A stretch of 64,000 nt of DNA. Source: Gordonia oryzae (GTDB lineage: Bacteria; Actinomycetota; Actinomycetes; Mycobacteriales; Mycobacteriaceae). Numbering within the stretch: the stretch's first letter is position 1; every line of letters begins with the position of its first letter. Both the position numbers and the translations under genes were made by a program. Location: positions 310,001 through 374,000 of the forward strand of contig NZ_RKMH01000001.1 in NCBI RefSeq assembly GCF_003797185.1. The letters are read 5' to 3'. Under the pieces are notes generated by a model. That model was not told the DNA's origin. It worked only from the letters and a program-made list of their open reading frames with translations, and did not search any database. This document shows positions 48,366 to 56,225 of this stretch, in pieces.

Positions 48366-49214
48366 TTGACCCCGCTCACCGATGAGATGACACCTGCCCC
48401 AGCACATCCGATTCCGGCTGCGCCGCGCAGGCCGGCGGAGTGGTCGCCGCGCGCTCTGCTCTGGCACACCGTGACGCTCACCTCTCGCACTATGCGTCGT
48501 TGGCTGCGCGATCCGGCGAGTACCTCGGAGACCATCCTGGTTCCGGTGGCGTTCCTGGTCGCTCTGAATATCGTTCTCGGCGACGGCATCACCCGGGTCA
48601 CCGGCATCGGCGCACTGTACGGCAGCGTGCCCTTGGTGGCGATGGTCGCCGCCACCCAGGGCGCCACTGTCGGCGGCTTGTCACTGATGCACGAACGCGA
48701 CAGTGGGTTGCTGGCGCGGCTGTGGGTGTTACCCATCAACCGCACGGCCGGGGTGATCTCTCGGCTGCTGGCCGAGACCATCCGCATCGTCGTGGCCACC
48801 CTCGCGCTCCTGACCGCGGGTTACGCCATGGGATTCCGATTCCACATGGGTGTCGCCGCCGCCCTCGGCTGGGTGTTCGTGCCGTGTGTCTTCGGGCTCG
48901 CCTTCGCCGTCGGTGTCGCCACACTCGCGTTGTACTCGGCCAAGACGATCGTGGTCGAAGCGACCGCGCTCGTGTCCGGGGTATTCATGTTCTTCAGCAC
49001 CGGATTCGTACCGCTGCATCAATATCCCGAGTGGATCCAGCCTGCTGTGTGGCATCAACCACTCAGCTACACCGTCGACACCATGAAGGGCCTTTCGGTG
49101 GGCGGGCCCATCGCCGCTCCGCTGACGGGTCTGCTCGAGTGGTCGGTGAGCATCATCGTGGTCTGCGCGATCCCTCTGGCCCTCGGCTACCGAAAGGCCA
49201 GCATGCACAGCTGA
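48366..49214 (+). CDS. drrC: ABC transporter permease DrrC
   Basis: This is the second ABC-2 permease of the DrrABC exporter. The 282 residues have a Pro-rich N-terminus and then about six membrane helices (for example SETILVPVAFLVALNIVL, GALYGSVPLVAMVAA, ALGWVFVPCVFGLAFAVGV and SVSIIVVCAIPLALGY). The family motif region FSTGFVPLHQYPEWIQP sits between the last helices. The start is TTG at 48366 with a GGAAGGGA ribosome site; the ATG at 48387 is an alternative. It is 45 bases from the next gene. Confidence 0.9.
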   Translation: MTPLTDEMTPAPAHPIPAAPRRPAEWSPRALLWHTVTLTSRTMRRWLRDPASTSETILVPVAFLVALNIVLGDGITRVTGIGALYGSVPLVAMVAATQGATVGGLSLMHERDSGLLARLWVLPINRTAGVISRLLAETIRIVVATLALLTAGYAMGFRFHMGVAAALGWVFVPCVFGLAFAVGVATLALYSAKTIVVEATALVSGVFMFFSTGFVPLHQYPEWIQPAVWHQPLSYTVDTMKGLSVGGPIAAPLTGLLEWSVSIIVVCAIPLALGYRKASMHS

Positions 49215-49259
49215 TCCGGAGAAGCCCGCACTGACCGTCATCGATCACCAGGAGGACCC

Positions 49260-50531
49260 GTGAGCGCCTCAGCAGTCATCCGCCACCTCGCCAAGAGCGA
49301 GCAGATGTTCGCCGAGACACACAATTTCGTCGGTCTCGGAGCCCACCTCGACGGACCCGTCGACACCGACGCGCTCGCCGAGGCCTTCGACACGCTGCTC
49401 GAGGTGCATCCCGTCTTGGGCGGCCATCTCGAACGCGACGCCGATCAACGCTGGCAGATCGTCGTCGACGATCTGATGCATCCGGGAATCATGGTAGTGG
49501 ACAACCATGACGGCAGCGTCGAGGTCGTACTTCCGAATTTCGATCAGACCGAGGCGCTGGTACACCTGCGCGTGGTGCTGCTCGACGGTGGAGCCCAGCC
49601 GACCCTGTACGTCCACCACAGTCTCGCCGACGGACATCACCAGTTCGCCCTGATCGAGGAATTGTTTTCCTACTACACCGATCTGGTCACCACCGGAGAC
49701 ACGCGGCCGGGCCCAGTGGAGCCGGCGCCGGACTCACTGGAAACCGTTCTGGCCCAGCGCGGGATCACCAAGCTCCACCGATCTGGTCTGGAGCGCTTTA
49801 TGCCCGCGTTGTTCGCCTACGAGTTGCCGCCGTCCCGGCGCACCACATCGAATGCGCGGCCCTCGGCTCCCCAGCAGGTACCGATGGCGTGGTGTGGGCT
49901 CGACGAACGCCAGACCCGGGCCATCGTCGACTACGCGCGCAGCAACGGCGTGGGGCTCAATGGCGTCCTCGCGGCGGTGATCCTGATTGCCGAATGGCAG
50001 GTGCGAGGCCGCAGGCGAATCCCGGTGCCCTACATCTATCCGGTCGATTTGCGCTACGTGCTCAGCCCGCCGGTATCCGCGACGGCCGCCACCAACCCTG
50101 TCGGGGTGGGCACCTTCCTTGCCGAGATCGACCCCGGCACCCAAGTTCTCGATCTCGCCACCCGGATCTTCGAGGCGTATCGCGCCGACCTCGCCGACGG
50201 TGTCATCGCCCAGTCCCTGCTGCACTTCACGCCGAGCTACGAAGGCAACCCGCCCGGCCTGCCCGACGTCGTCATGATGACCGACAACGGTATGGTGCCA
50301 CCGATGCGCACCCCACCGGGTGTGCGACTGACCGCGGTTCACGGGGAACTGCACTTCCAGGTCGGCGGAGGTATTGAGATGTACACGAGCAAGATCTTCG
50401 ACGGGCGGCTGATGGTCGAATATCACACACATGGACCGGACCCGCAGCGGTCGATCGACGCCATCGCGACGTTGCTCGCCGAGATCGCGGCACCGGCCGA
50501 TCCCGTCATCGGAGCGGGGGCGCTCCGATGA
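49260..50531 (+). CDS. papA5: Polyketide-associated acyltransferase PapA5
   Basis: PapA5 takes acyl chains from a carrier domain and esterifies hydroxyls of the polyketide; in M. tuberculosis it joins mycocerosates to phthiocerol. The 423 residues carry the catalytic motif HHSLADGHH (His119/His120 and Asp124) and the [12 protein letters not shown] segment that stands where many relatives have [18 protein letters not shown] and [12 protein letters not shown] are close to M. tuberculosis PapA5. The GTG start has an excellent ribosome site (AGGAGG). It is the last gene of the DIM-like run, and the acyl donor is not encoded nearby. It converges with the methyltransferase, 8 bases apart. Confidence 0.92.
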   Translation: MSASAVIRHLAKSEQMFAETHNFVGLGAHLDGPVDTDALAEAFDTLLEVHPVLGGHLERDADQRWQIVVDDLMHPGIMVVDNHDGSVEVVLPNFDQTEALVHLRVVLLDGGAQPTLYVHHSLADGHHQFALIEELFSYYTDLVTTGDTRPGPVEPAPDSLETVLAQRGITKLHRSGLERFMPALFAYELPPSRRTTSNARPSAPQQVPMAWCGLDERQTRAIVDYARSNGVGLNGVLAAVILIAEWQVRGRRRIPVPYIYPVDLRYVLSPPVSATAATNPVGVGTFLAEIDPGTQVLDLATRIFEAYRADLADGVIAQSLLHFTPSYEGNPPGLPDVVMMTDNGMVPPMRTPPGVRLTAVHGELHFQVGGGIEMYTSKIFDGRLMVEYHTHGPDPQRSIDAIATLLAEIAAPADPVIGAGALR

Positions 50532-50539
50532 CGCGGCCG

Positions 50540-51358
50540 TCAGAACGCATATCGGTGGTACTGAAGAGCCTTTCGGCCCGCAGGAATCGCCCGCGACAGC
50601 ACTCCCGCGCCCGCGAACGGGCCATTCACCCGGGCGAAGGTCTTCGCGGAGAAGAGAGTGGCCGAGTCCACGACATGCAGAGCCGGGATTTCACCGACGA
50701 TGTCGGCGGGGGAGTTGACCGCCCAATGCAGTCGAGACCCCGATCGCCGATTGAGCATGTGTACGCGCTGGGTGGCGATCGCCAGCCAGTTGTAGAAGTC
50801 GATCTGGACCTCGCCGGTCCGGAAGCGCTCGACAACCCGCGAGATCAGGCCGAGTCCTTCGTCGCGGGTGAGGTACATGCTGATGCCCTCGGCGAGGAAC
50901 AGCACTGGCCGATCCGCGGGGATGGCGTCAAGCCACGATGGATCGGTCGCCGACGTCGCCACCAACCGGTAGTGGGCGCGATCGGGATACACTTTCTGCC
51001 GCAGCTCAATCACCTCCGGGAAATCCGCGTCGATCCATTCGACGCCGGGTCCCGGATCGAGGCGGAACACCCGCGAATCCAGGCCGCACCCGATGTGCAC
51101 GACAGTCGCCTGAGCATGTGCCGCAAGGAAGTCACGCGCCCAGAGGTCGTACTGCGCGGTGCGCACGGTCACGATCGGCGCCCACCGCGCGGTGACGCCC
51201 AGCTCGCTCCAGTCGACATCGAGTCGCTCCACCGCCAGCGGCGCGAAGCGATCTCCGAGGACCGGTTGCGGAAGAGCCGCATCGAGCGACTTCAGATACA
51301 AAGTGGTGAGCATGGTCTTGGCCGCACCATGCAGGTCAACGGCAACCTTGGTCGTCAT
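50540..51358 (-). CDS. SAM-dependent methyltransferase, leucine carboxyl/TcmP-like family
   Basis: This 272-residue methyltransferase is of the LCMT/TcmP/LaeA-type group found with actinobacterial polyketides. The SAM-binding segment is VVHIGCGLDSRVFRLDPG, followed by WIDADFPEVIELRQKVYP and LFLAEGISMYLTRDEG, all typical of the family. It lies on the opposite strand right after papA5, where M. tuberculosis has mas. An O-methylation of the lipid product is possible but only inferred. It diverges from the flavodoxin gene across 82 bases that contain a TACTGTAGTA inverted repeat. Confidence 0.82.
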   Translation of the reverse strand: MTTKVAVDLHGAAKTMLTTLYLKSLDAALPQPVLGDRFAPLAVERLDVDWSELGVTARWAPIVTVRTAQYDLWARDFLAAHAQATVVHIGCGLDSRVFRLDPGPGVEWIDADFPEVIELRQKVYPDRAHYRLVATSATDPSWLDAIPADRPVLFLAEGISMYLTRDEGLGLISRVVERFRTGEVQIDFYNWLAIATQRVHMLNRRSGSRLHWAVNSPADIVGEIPALHVVDSATLFSAKTFARVNGPFAGAGVLSRAIPAGRKALQYHRYAF

Positions 51359-51440
51359 ACCCTTTACTGTAGTACCGAATATGACTGTGCGCCAAGGCTA
51401 TTGGATTTCCATCTCGGCCGGATGATAAGGGAGTCCGGAG

Positions 51441-52133
51441 ATGGTACCCGCTAATCCGGACGCGGTCGGCGCGCCGCAGCCCCGGGTTCTGCTGCTGTAC
51501 TACAGCTACACGGGGCAGACCCGGGCCATACTGACGGCCGCCGGAGACGTCTTCGCCGCGCACGGCTATGCGGTCGACGAGGCGGCGATCGAATTCACCG
51601 ACGACCGGTACGCGCGCCGATTCACGCGGTTTCCGATGGCGCGCGTGTGGCCCGACATGCTCAGCGTCCTGCCGGCGCAGGTACGTAAGAAGACCGGATC
51701 GATTTGCGTGCCGGATTTCGTGACCGAGCGCCGCTACGACCTGGTCTGCATCGGATCGCCAACCTGGTGGAGTGCACCGGCGATGCCGATGCGCTCGTTC
51801 CTAGCCTCACCCGCGGCCCGGCAAGTGCTGGCGGGCACTGCCTTTGCGGTATTCGTTGTCTGCCGTGACAGCTGGCGGAGAAATCTGAGAGAGGTCCGCG
51901 CACAGGGCCGCTGGCAGGGCGGGCGCTACCTCGGCAGCCTCGTCACGACCTATCCGGGTGGTCAGCTACGCTCAATGCTCTCGCTGACCAGCTTTCTCGG
52001 CTCCGGGGAGTACCGTAAACGCTATCTGGGGGTACCGATCCCGATGACCAACGTCGGACCCCACGACTTGATCCGCGCACGGGACTTCGCCGAGGACATC
52101 TGCGCTCAACTCACCACCGCGGGAAGTGCCTGA
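51441..52133 (+). CDS. Flavodoxin-like protein / NAD(P)H-type oxidoreductase
   Basis: This 230-residue protein has a flavodoxin fold. The FMN phosphate loop is LLLYYSYTGQTRAILT (residues about 17-32) and the isoalloxazine-contact region is LVCIGSPTWWSAPAMP. The partner and reaction are unknown. It starts an operon whose next genes overlap (DUF2505, nitroreductase), so it may deliver electrons for a reductive step. The ATG at 51441 has GGGAGTCCGGAG upstream. Confidence 0.8.
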   Translation: MVPANPDAVGAPQPRVLLLYYSYTGQTRAILTAAGDVFAAHGYAVDEAAIEFTDDRYARRFTRFPMARVWPDMLSVLPAQVRKKTGSICVPDFVTERRYDLVCIGSPTWWSAPAMPMRSFLASPAARQVLAGTAFAVFVVCRDSWRRNLREVRAQGRWQGGRYLGSLVTTYPGGQLRSMLSLTSFLGSGEYRKRYLGVPIPMTNVGPHDLIRARDFAEDICAQLTTAGSA

Positions 52134-52645
52134 TGCCGCGCACATTCGAGGTTGCCGTCACCTCCCCGCACAGCACCCGACAGGTCTTCGACGCGTTCGC
52201 CGCGACCACGTACTGGCACGACCGTTACGCCGCCTTCGGGTCATCGATGACCCTCGACGAACTCGACAGGACATCGACGCCCGACGGCGAGTCGGTACGG
52301 CTGGTCATGACCGAAGACCTCCGCGCGGATCGCCTCCCGTCCGTGATCGCACGGGTCTATCCCGGTGAGCTCAAGGTGCGCACAACCGAGCACTGGCAGG
52401 TCGGCGGCGACGATCGCGTCCACGGTACGATCGAGATCACTGTGCTCGGGGCTCCCGGTTCCGGTCGCGGACATGCACGTATCGAACCCGCATCGGGCGG
52501 GTCGCGCATGGTCGTCGATGGCACCGTCGAGGTACGCCTCCCACTGGTCGGCGGGCGCGTTGAGAGTGCCATCGGCGCCGAATTCCGACGCCTCATACCC
52601 GATGTCGGCCGGTTTACCACCGAATGGATCGACAACCATGACTGA
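52133..52645 (+). CDS. DUF2505-domain protein (SRPBCC-like)
   Basis: This 170-residue actinobacterial protein of unknown function has the DUF2505 pattern, a relative of the START/SRPBCC hydrophobic-ligand fold. It opens with RTFEVAVTSPHSTRQVFDAF, has a central TTEHWQVGGDDRVHGTIEI strand region and ends VESAIGAEFRRLIPDVGRFT. The ATG shares a base with the flavodoxin stop, and the end overlaps the nitroreductase by 8 bases. A lipid-binding role would suit the context but is only a guess. Confidence 0.75.
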   Translation: MPRTFEVAVTSPHSTRQVFDAFAATTYWHDRYAAFGSSMTLDELDRTSTPDGESVRLVMTEDLRADRLPSVIARVYPGELKVRTTEHWQVGGDDRVHGTIEITVLGAPGSGRGHARIEPASGGSRMVVDGTVEVRLPLVGGRVESAIGAEFRRLIPDVGRFTTEWIDNHD

Positions 52646-53411
52646 GATCGCCACGCCATCGACACCGCCGCCACCACACGAACCCGCACCGATACCGACC
52701 GTCGATGAGGCCTTGCAGCGACTGACGATGCCGTTGCAGGAAGCCATGATGACCCAGCGCGCGATTCGGCGGGTGCGTCCCGACCCGGTCGACGACGAGA
52801 TCATCCTGACCTGCATCGAACTCGCACAGCATGCACCGACCGGCAACAACGGCCAGCAATGGGAGTTCATCGTCGTCAAGGACCCCGTGGCCAAGGAGAA
52901 GCTGGCGCGACGGTACCGGCAAGCGTGGAACCTGTACTCACGCTTCGCGCTCCGTCATCTGGTCCGATCCGACGATGCTACGCGGCGCACCATCAAGGCC
53001 GTCCAGTGGCAGGTTGACCACTTCGCCGAGATCCCGGTCCTGGTGGTCGCCTGCCTACGCCTCGGTGTACGCGAGGGGCGCCTCACGGGTGTGCGAATGC
53101 CGCATCCGGCCGAATCCGGCTACTGGGGATCGATCTATCCCAGCGTGCAGAACCTGCTGTTAGCCGCCCGGGCAATGGGTCTCGGTGCATCGCTGACGAC
53201 GATGCCGTTGTGGAACCTCACCTCGGTACGTCGAACCCTCGAGCTGCCCGTCAACGTCACCCCGCTGTGTATCGTGCCCCTGGGCTGGCCGCGGGGGCGG
53301 TACGGCCCAACGGCACGGCGGCCTGTCGGGGAGGTCACCCATCTCGATGGTTACGGGGGCCGAGTCTGGCTCGGGCGACTCGAGGAAGAATCACCGAATG
53401 ACAACCCGTGA
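52638..53411 (+). CDS. Nitroreductase-family FMN-dependent oxidoreductase
   Basis: This 257-residue flavoenzyme of the nitroreductase superfamily probably uses NAD(P)H. The FMN-binding RAIRRVRPDPV, QHAPTGNNGQQWEFIVVKD and QNLLLAARAMGLGASLTTMP segments are diagnostic. The true substrate could be a nitro, quinone, enone or other compound. The ATG at 52638 overlaps DUF2505 by 8 bases; an in-frame upstream extension lies inside that gene and was discarded. The N-terminal 20 residues are Pro-rich. Confidence 0.82.
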   Translation: MTEIATPSTPPPPHEPAPIPTVDEALQRLTMPLQEAMMTQRAIRRVRPDPVDDEIILTCIELAQHAPTGNNGQQWEFIVVKDPVAKEKLARRYRQAWNLYSRFALRHLVRSDDATRRTIKAVQWQVDHFAEIPVLVVACLRLGVREGRLTGVRMPHPAESGYWGSIYPSVQNLLLAARAMGLGASLTTMPLWNLTSVRRTLELPVNVTPLCIVPLGWPRGRYGPTARRPVGEVTHLDGYGGRVWLGRLEEESPNDNP

Positions 53412-53602
53412 CGACTTCGATTTGCACCCCCGGCAACGGAATTCTCTCGATCCGCGCAGACCTCGCCCCGCTGGTCGAGGGGTGAGCACCCGCGGCCCCA
53501 CCGCCAGGGGTCAGACTGTCAGATCATTCGGGGGACCAGCACCAATTTCATCGAATTGTCCAACCGCGATCCACGCGCGGCAACGGGAGGGAACACATAC
53601 TG

Positions 53603-53647
53603 ATGACGACAACAGCGGTGACGACAACAGCGATGACGACGACAGCG
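53603..53647. repeat. Three 15-bp tandem repeats containing alternative start codons
   Basis: Units at 53603, 53618 and 53633 read ATGACGACAACAGCG, GTGACGACAACAGCG and ATGACGACGACAGCG. Each begins with a possible start codon and encodes (M/V)TTTA. Gain or loss of units would keep frame and only change N-terminal length. Confidence 0.85.
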
Positions 53648-55375
53648 AGTCAGCGCTCACCGCACCGGGGTTCGCGATCGGTGGTCGCCGCCATGGCCGG
53701 TGCGGGAGTGGCCGCAGCGATCGGCGCGCAGGTCGCCGCGCCCGGCGCGCAGGCGCACGCCGAGGCATCCATCGCCAACATCCCGACGAACATCTACCAG
53801 ACCTTGGCCAATATTCCCGCCGTGCAGTATCAGGCACTGCGACAAACCACCAAGGCGTTCAACGACTCCGGCAACTGGTGGGTGTACATCCCCACCAATG
53901 TGGTCGGCTTCGACCAGCAGGACTACGAGAAGGTCAAGGCGATCAGTCTGCTGCTGATGCCGGTGCCGTTGGTCGCGGATGCGCAATCAGAGCAACTCTG
54001 GATGACATTGGCCTCGTTCGCACCGATGACACCGAACTGCACCGGCGTTCCGGGGCCGTGTAGCGATCCGCTGTACTTCCTGCAGTACGGGCAGGTTCCG
54101 GCCTGGGAACTGGTGACGGGCTACACCTTCCCGGAAATCAGCAACACGATCGATCCCAACGACGCGACCTACACCACCGCTGACGGAACGGTGGTGAACA
54201 TCCAGCCCTTCTGGTCGGGTGAGACGGTCCACCTCGATCTGCTCGGCCCGCTCAAGGCAGTGTGGGAAACTCTCACCCAGGACCCGACCGGCGTGCGGCA
54301 AGGGCCGACCACCGCACAGTGGGCCAGCGCCTACGGCGACTTCGCCAAAGCGGTGTGGAACGGGCTCAATCCGTTTGTGCCGGGCACGTTCTGCTTGCCG
54401 TGCCAGCTGTTCGGCGCGCAGGGCGCGCCCGGGTCGTTGCCGAAATTCGGGCTGTTCGGCAAGTACTACACGGCCTTCGACCTCGGCCAACAACTGACCG
54501 ACGGCAACTGGGTGGACAATCCCGCCCCCGGTTACGACAATCCGGATCGCCCCGACTACGTCGAGGTCACCAACCTGTGGACCGCGCAGGCATGGGAGCA
54601 GATCTATGCCGACGCCATCACCTCAGTGGATCAGTCGCTCGCGATGATTCCACAACTGCCCACCCTGATCCCGCAGAATCTCGAAGCCTTCGCCACGCAG
54701 GTGGAAGCGTTCGCGAGACTGTTGGCCGCCAACGTAATCACCAACATCAACGGACTCGGCCAGGCAGCCGAGATGACCGGCACCTCGGCCGAGCAGCTCG
54801 CCACAATGATCGGTGAATCGATCCTGAACGCCGTGCCCTCCATCAGCTCTGCCACCACCAACACCGGTACCGCCGCACCTGCTCTCGCAGCGACATCGCC
54901 GACGAAGGCCGTCACGAGTTCGGTCACGCTGACCTCGGAGCAGGCATTGCGCGGTACGTCGGCGACGGCAGCCCCGGGTGACACGCCTGCCACGAGTTCG
55001 CCATCCACCACCGGTACAACCGCCCCCGCGCCGACTCCGAGGGAATCGACCACCACACCATCGAACCCGTCGACAACCACGAGCTCCGGTGCGCCGAGCG
55101 CCTCCGGTTCCGCGTCCGGTTCGAGCACCGGAAGTTCGAGCACAGCAAGCTCGAGCACAGCAAGCTCGGGAACGACAGACTCCGGGGCACTCGGCTCCGG
55201 CGCCGTGAGCACGTCGTCCTCCGGGGCAGCGTCGTCGGACGCACCTTCGTCGACCGCCTCGTCGTCCACAGGGTCGGGTGCATCCTCATCCGACGCATCC
55301 TCATCCGGCGGATCGTCGTCGAGCACCGGGTCGGCGCCATCCCCGTACGTCGGCAAGCATCGTGCCGCCGACTAG
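53603..55375 (+). CDS. Secreted/outer-envelope protein, GjpA porin-like, with Ser/Thr/Ala-rich tail
   Basis: The 590-residue protein begins with a signal-peptide-like segment (VVAAMAGAGVAAAIGAQVAAPGAQAHA, about residues 29-55, cut probably after AHA). An envelope domain of about 350 residues follows, with NIPTNIYQTLANIPAVQYQA, WWVYIPTNVVGFDQ and FCLPCQ; it recalls the GjpA channel family named from Gordonia, a match made from memory. The last 170 residues are low-complexity Ser/Thr/Ala/Gly, likely an exposed wall-spanning stalk. The N-terminus is built from three 15-bp repeats that provide alternative ATG/GTG/ATG starts. A GGGAGG site precedes the first. The 191 bases upstream contain no gene. 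Confidence 0.6.
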   Translation: MTTTAVTTTAMTTTASQRSPHRGSRSVVAAMAGAGVAAAIGAQVAAPGAQAHAEASIANIPTNIYQTLANIPAVQYQALRQTTKAFNDSGNWWVYIPTNVVGFDQQDYEKVKAISLLLMPVPLVADAQSEQLWMTLASFAPMTPNCTGVPGPCSDPLYFLQYGQVPAWELVTGYTFPEISNTIDPNDATYTTADGTVVNIQPFWSGETVHLDLLGPLKAVWETLTQDPTGVRQGPTTAQWASAYGDFAKAVWNGLNPFVPGTFCLPCQLFGAQGAPGSLPKFGLFGKYYTAFDLGQQLTDGNWVDNPAPGYDNPDRPDYVEVTNLWTAQAWEQIYADAITSVDQSLAMIPQLPTLIPQNLEAFATQVEAFARLLAANVITNINGLGQAAEMTGTSAEQLATMIGESILNAVPSISSATTNTGTAAPALAATSPTKAVTSSVTLTSEQALRGTSATAAPGDTPATSSPSTTGTTAPAPTPRESTTTPSNPSTTTSSGAPSASGSASGSSTGSSSTASSSTASSGTTDSGALGSGAVSTSSSGAASSDAPSSTASSSTGSGASSSDASSSGGSSSSTGSAPSPYVGKHRAAD

Positions 55376-55379
55376 CCGG

Positions 55380-56168
55380 TCAGCGTTTGCTGCGCTGGCC
55401 GTCGCTGATGGCGGCCACCAGCCGGTCGCTGTGGGTGACACGGGCGAGCGCCGCCGAGGTGGCTGGTGCAAGTCCGCCGAGCGTCGTGGCCAGTCGCAGT
55501 GGCAAGGGCGCCACCGTGGTCTCGAGCCGATTGCGTTCGATGGCTCGGATCGTGGCGGCGCCCACTGCGGCAGCGGTGACCGTGCCCGCACGCGGCAGTC
55601 GCACCCGGGAATCGGCGATCATGCCGGCGTCACGCACCGGTCCGGGATAGATCGATGACACGCCGATCCCGTGGGGCCGCAGATCCTCCCGCAGCGCCAA
55701 CGCGAACCCGCGAAGACCGAATTTCGTCGCGTTGTAGAGAGACGTGTTCGACGATACCGATTTTCCCGAGAGCGACGACATGAACACCAGGTGGCCACCT
55801 CCACGCGGAATCATTTGCGTCGCAGCCGCTTTGGCCATGAGGATCGGAGCCCTGAGGTTGATCTCGAGAGCGCGATCGATTTCGTCGGTCGCGTATTCCA
55901 GCACGGGCCCTGACGCCGGCAAGCCGGCGTTGGCGACGAGGATGTCGACGCGACCGGCTTGTGCGATCACCTCGGCCGGGGCTTCCGGCTCGGTCAGATC
56001 GGCGATGATCACCCGGCCGCCCACTCGATCGGCGAGCTCGGCGAGCGCATCGGAGCGCCGCCCGGTGAGTGTCAGCTGGGCCCCGCGACGGGCCAGCGCG
56101 ATCGCCAGGAATTTGCCGATCCCGCCGGAGGCGCCGGTGAGGAGCACGTGCGCATTCGAGACGTCCAT
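55380..56168 (-). CDS. Short-chain dehydrogenase/reductase
   Basis: This 262-residue classical SDR carries the cofactor loop HVLLTGASGGIGKFLAIAL, the NAG motif LVANAGLP, the catalytic Ser in FMSSLSGKSVSS and YNATKFGLRG (Tyr/Lys). The substrate is unknown. The ATG at 56168 begins the first strand directly; the frame continues upstream. It diverges from the monooxygenase gene with 57 bases between them, a pairing that suggests shared control and perhaps related substrates (alcohol/ketone and ketone oxidation). Confidence 0.87.
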   Translation of the reverse strand: MDVSNAHVLLTGASGGIGKFLAIALARRGAQLTLTGRRSDALAELADRVGGRVIIADLTEPEAPAEVIAQAGRVDILVANAGLPASGPVLEYATDEIDRALEINLRAPILMAKAAATQMIPRGGGHLVFMSSLSGKSVSSNTSLYNATKFGLRGFALALREDLRPHGIGVSSIYPGPVRDAGMIADSRVRLPRAGTVTAAAVGAATIRAIERNRLETTVAPLPLRLATTLGGLAPATSAALARVTHSDRLVAAISDGQRSKR

Positions 56169-56225
56169 ATCGACCAGAGTAGGCAGCCCGATACGCGAGT
56201 CGTCAACTCCCACAGGAAGGTAGTT

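Noticed and set aside
51359..51440. TACTGTAGTA inverted repeat between methyltransferase and flavodoxin genes
   Set aside because: Arms of only four bases; too weak to call an operator.
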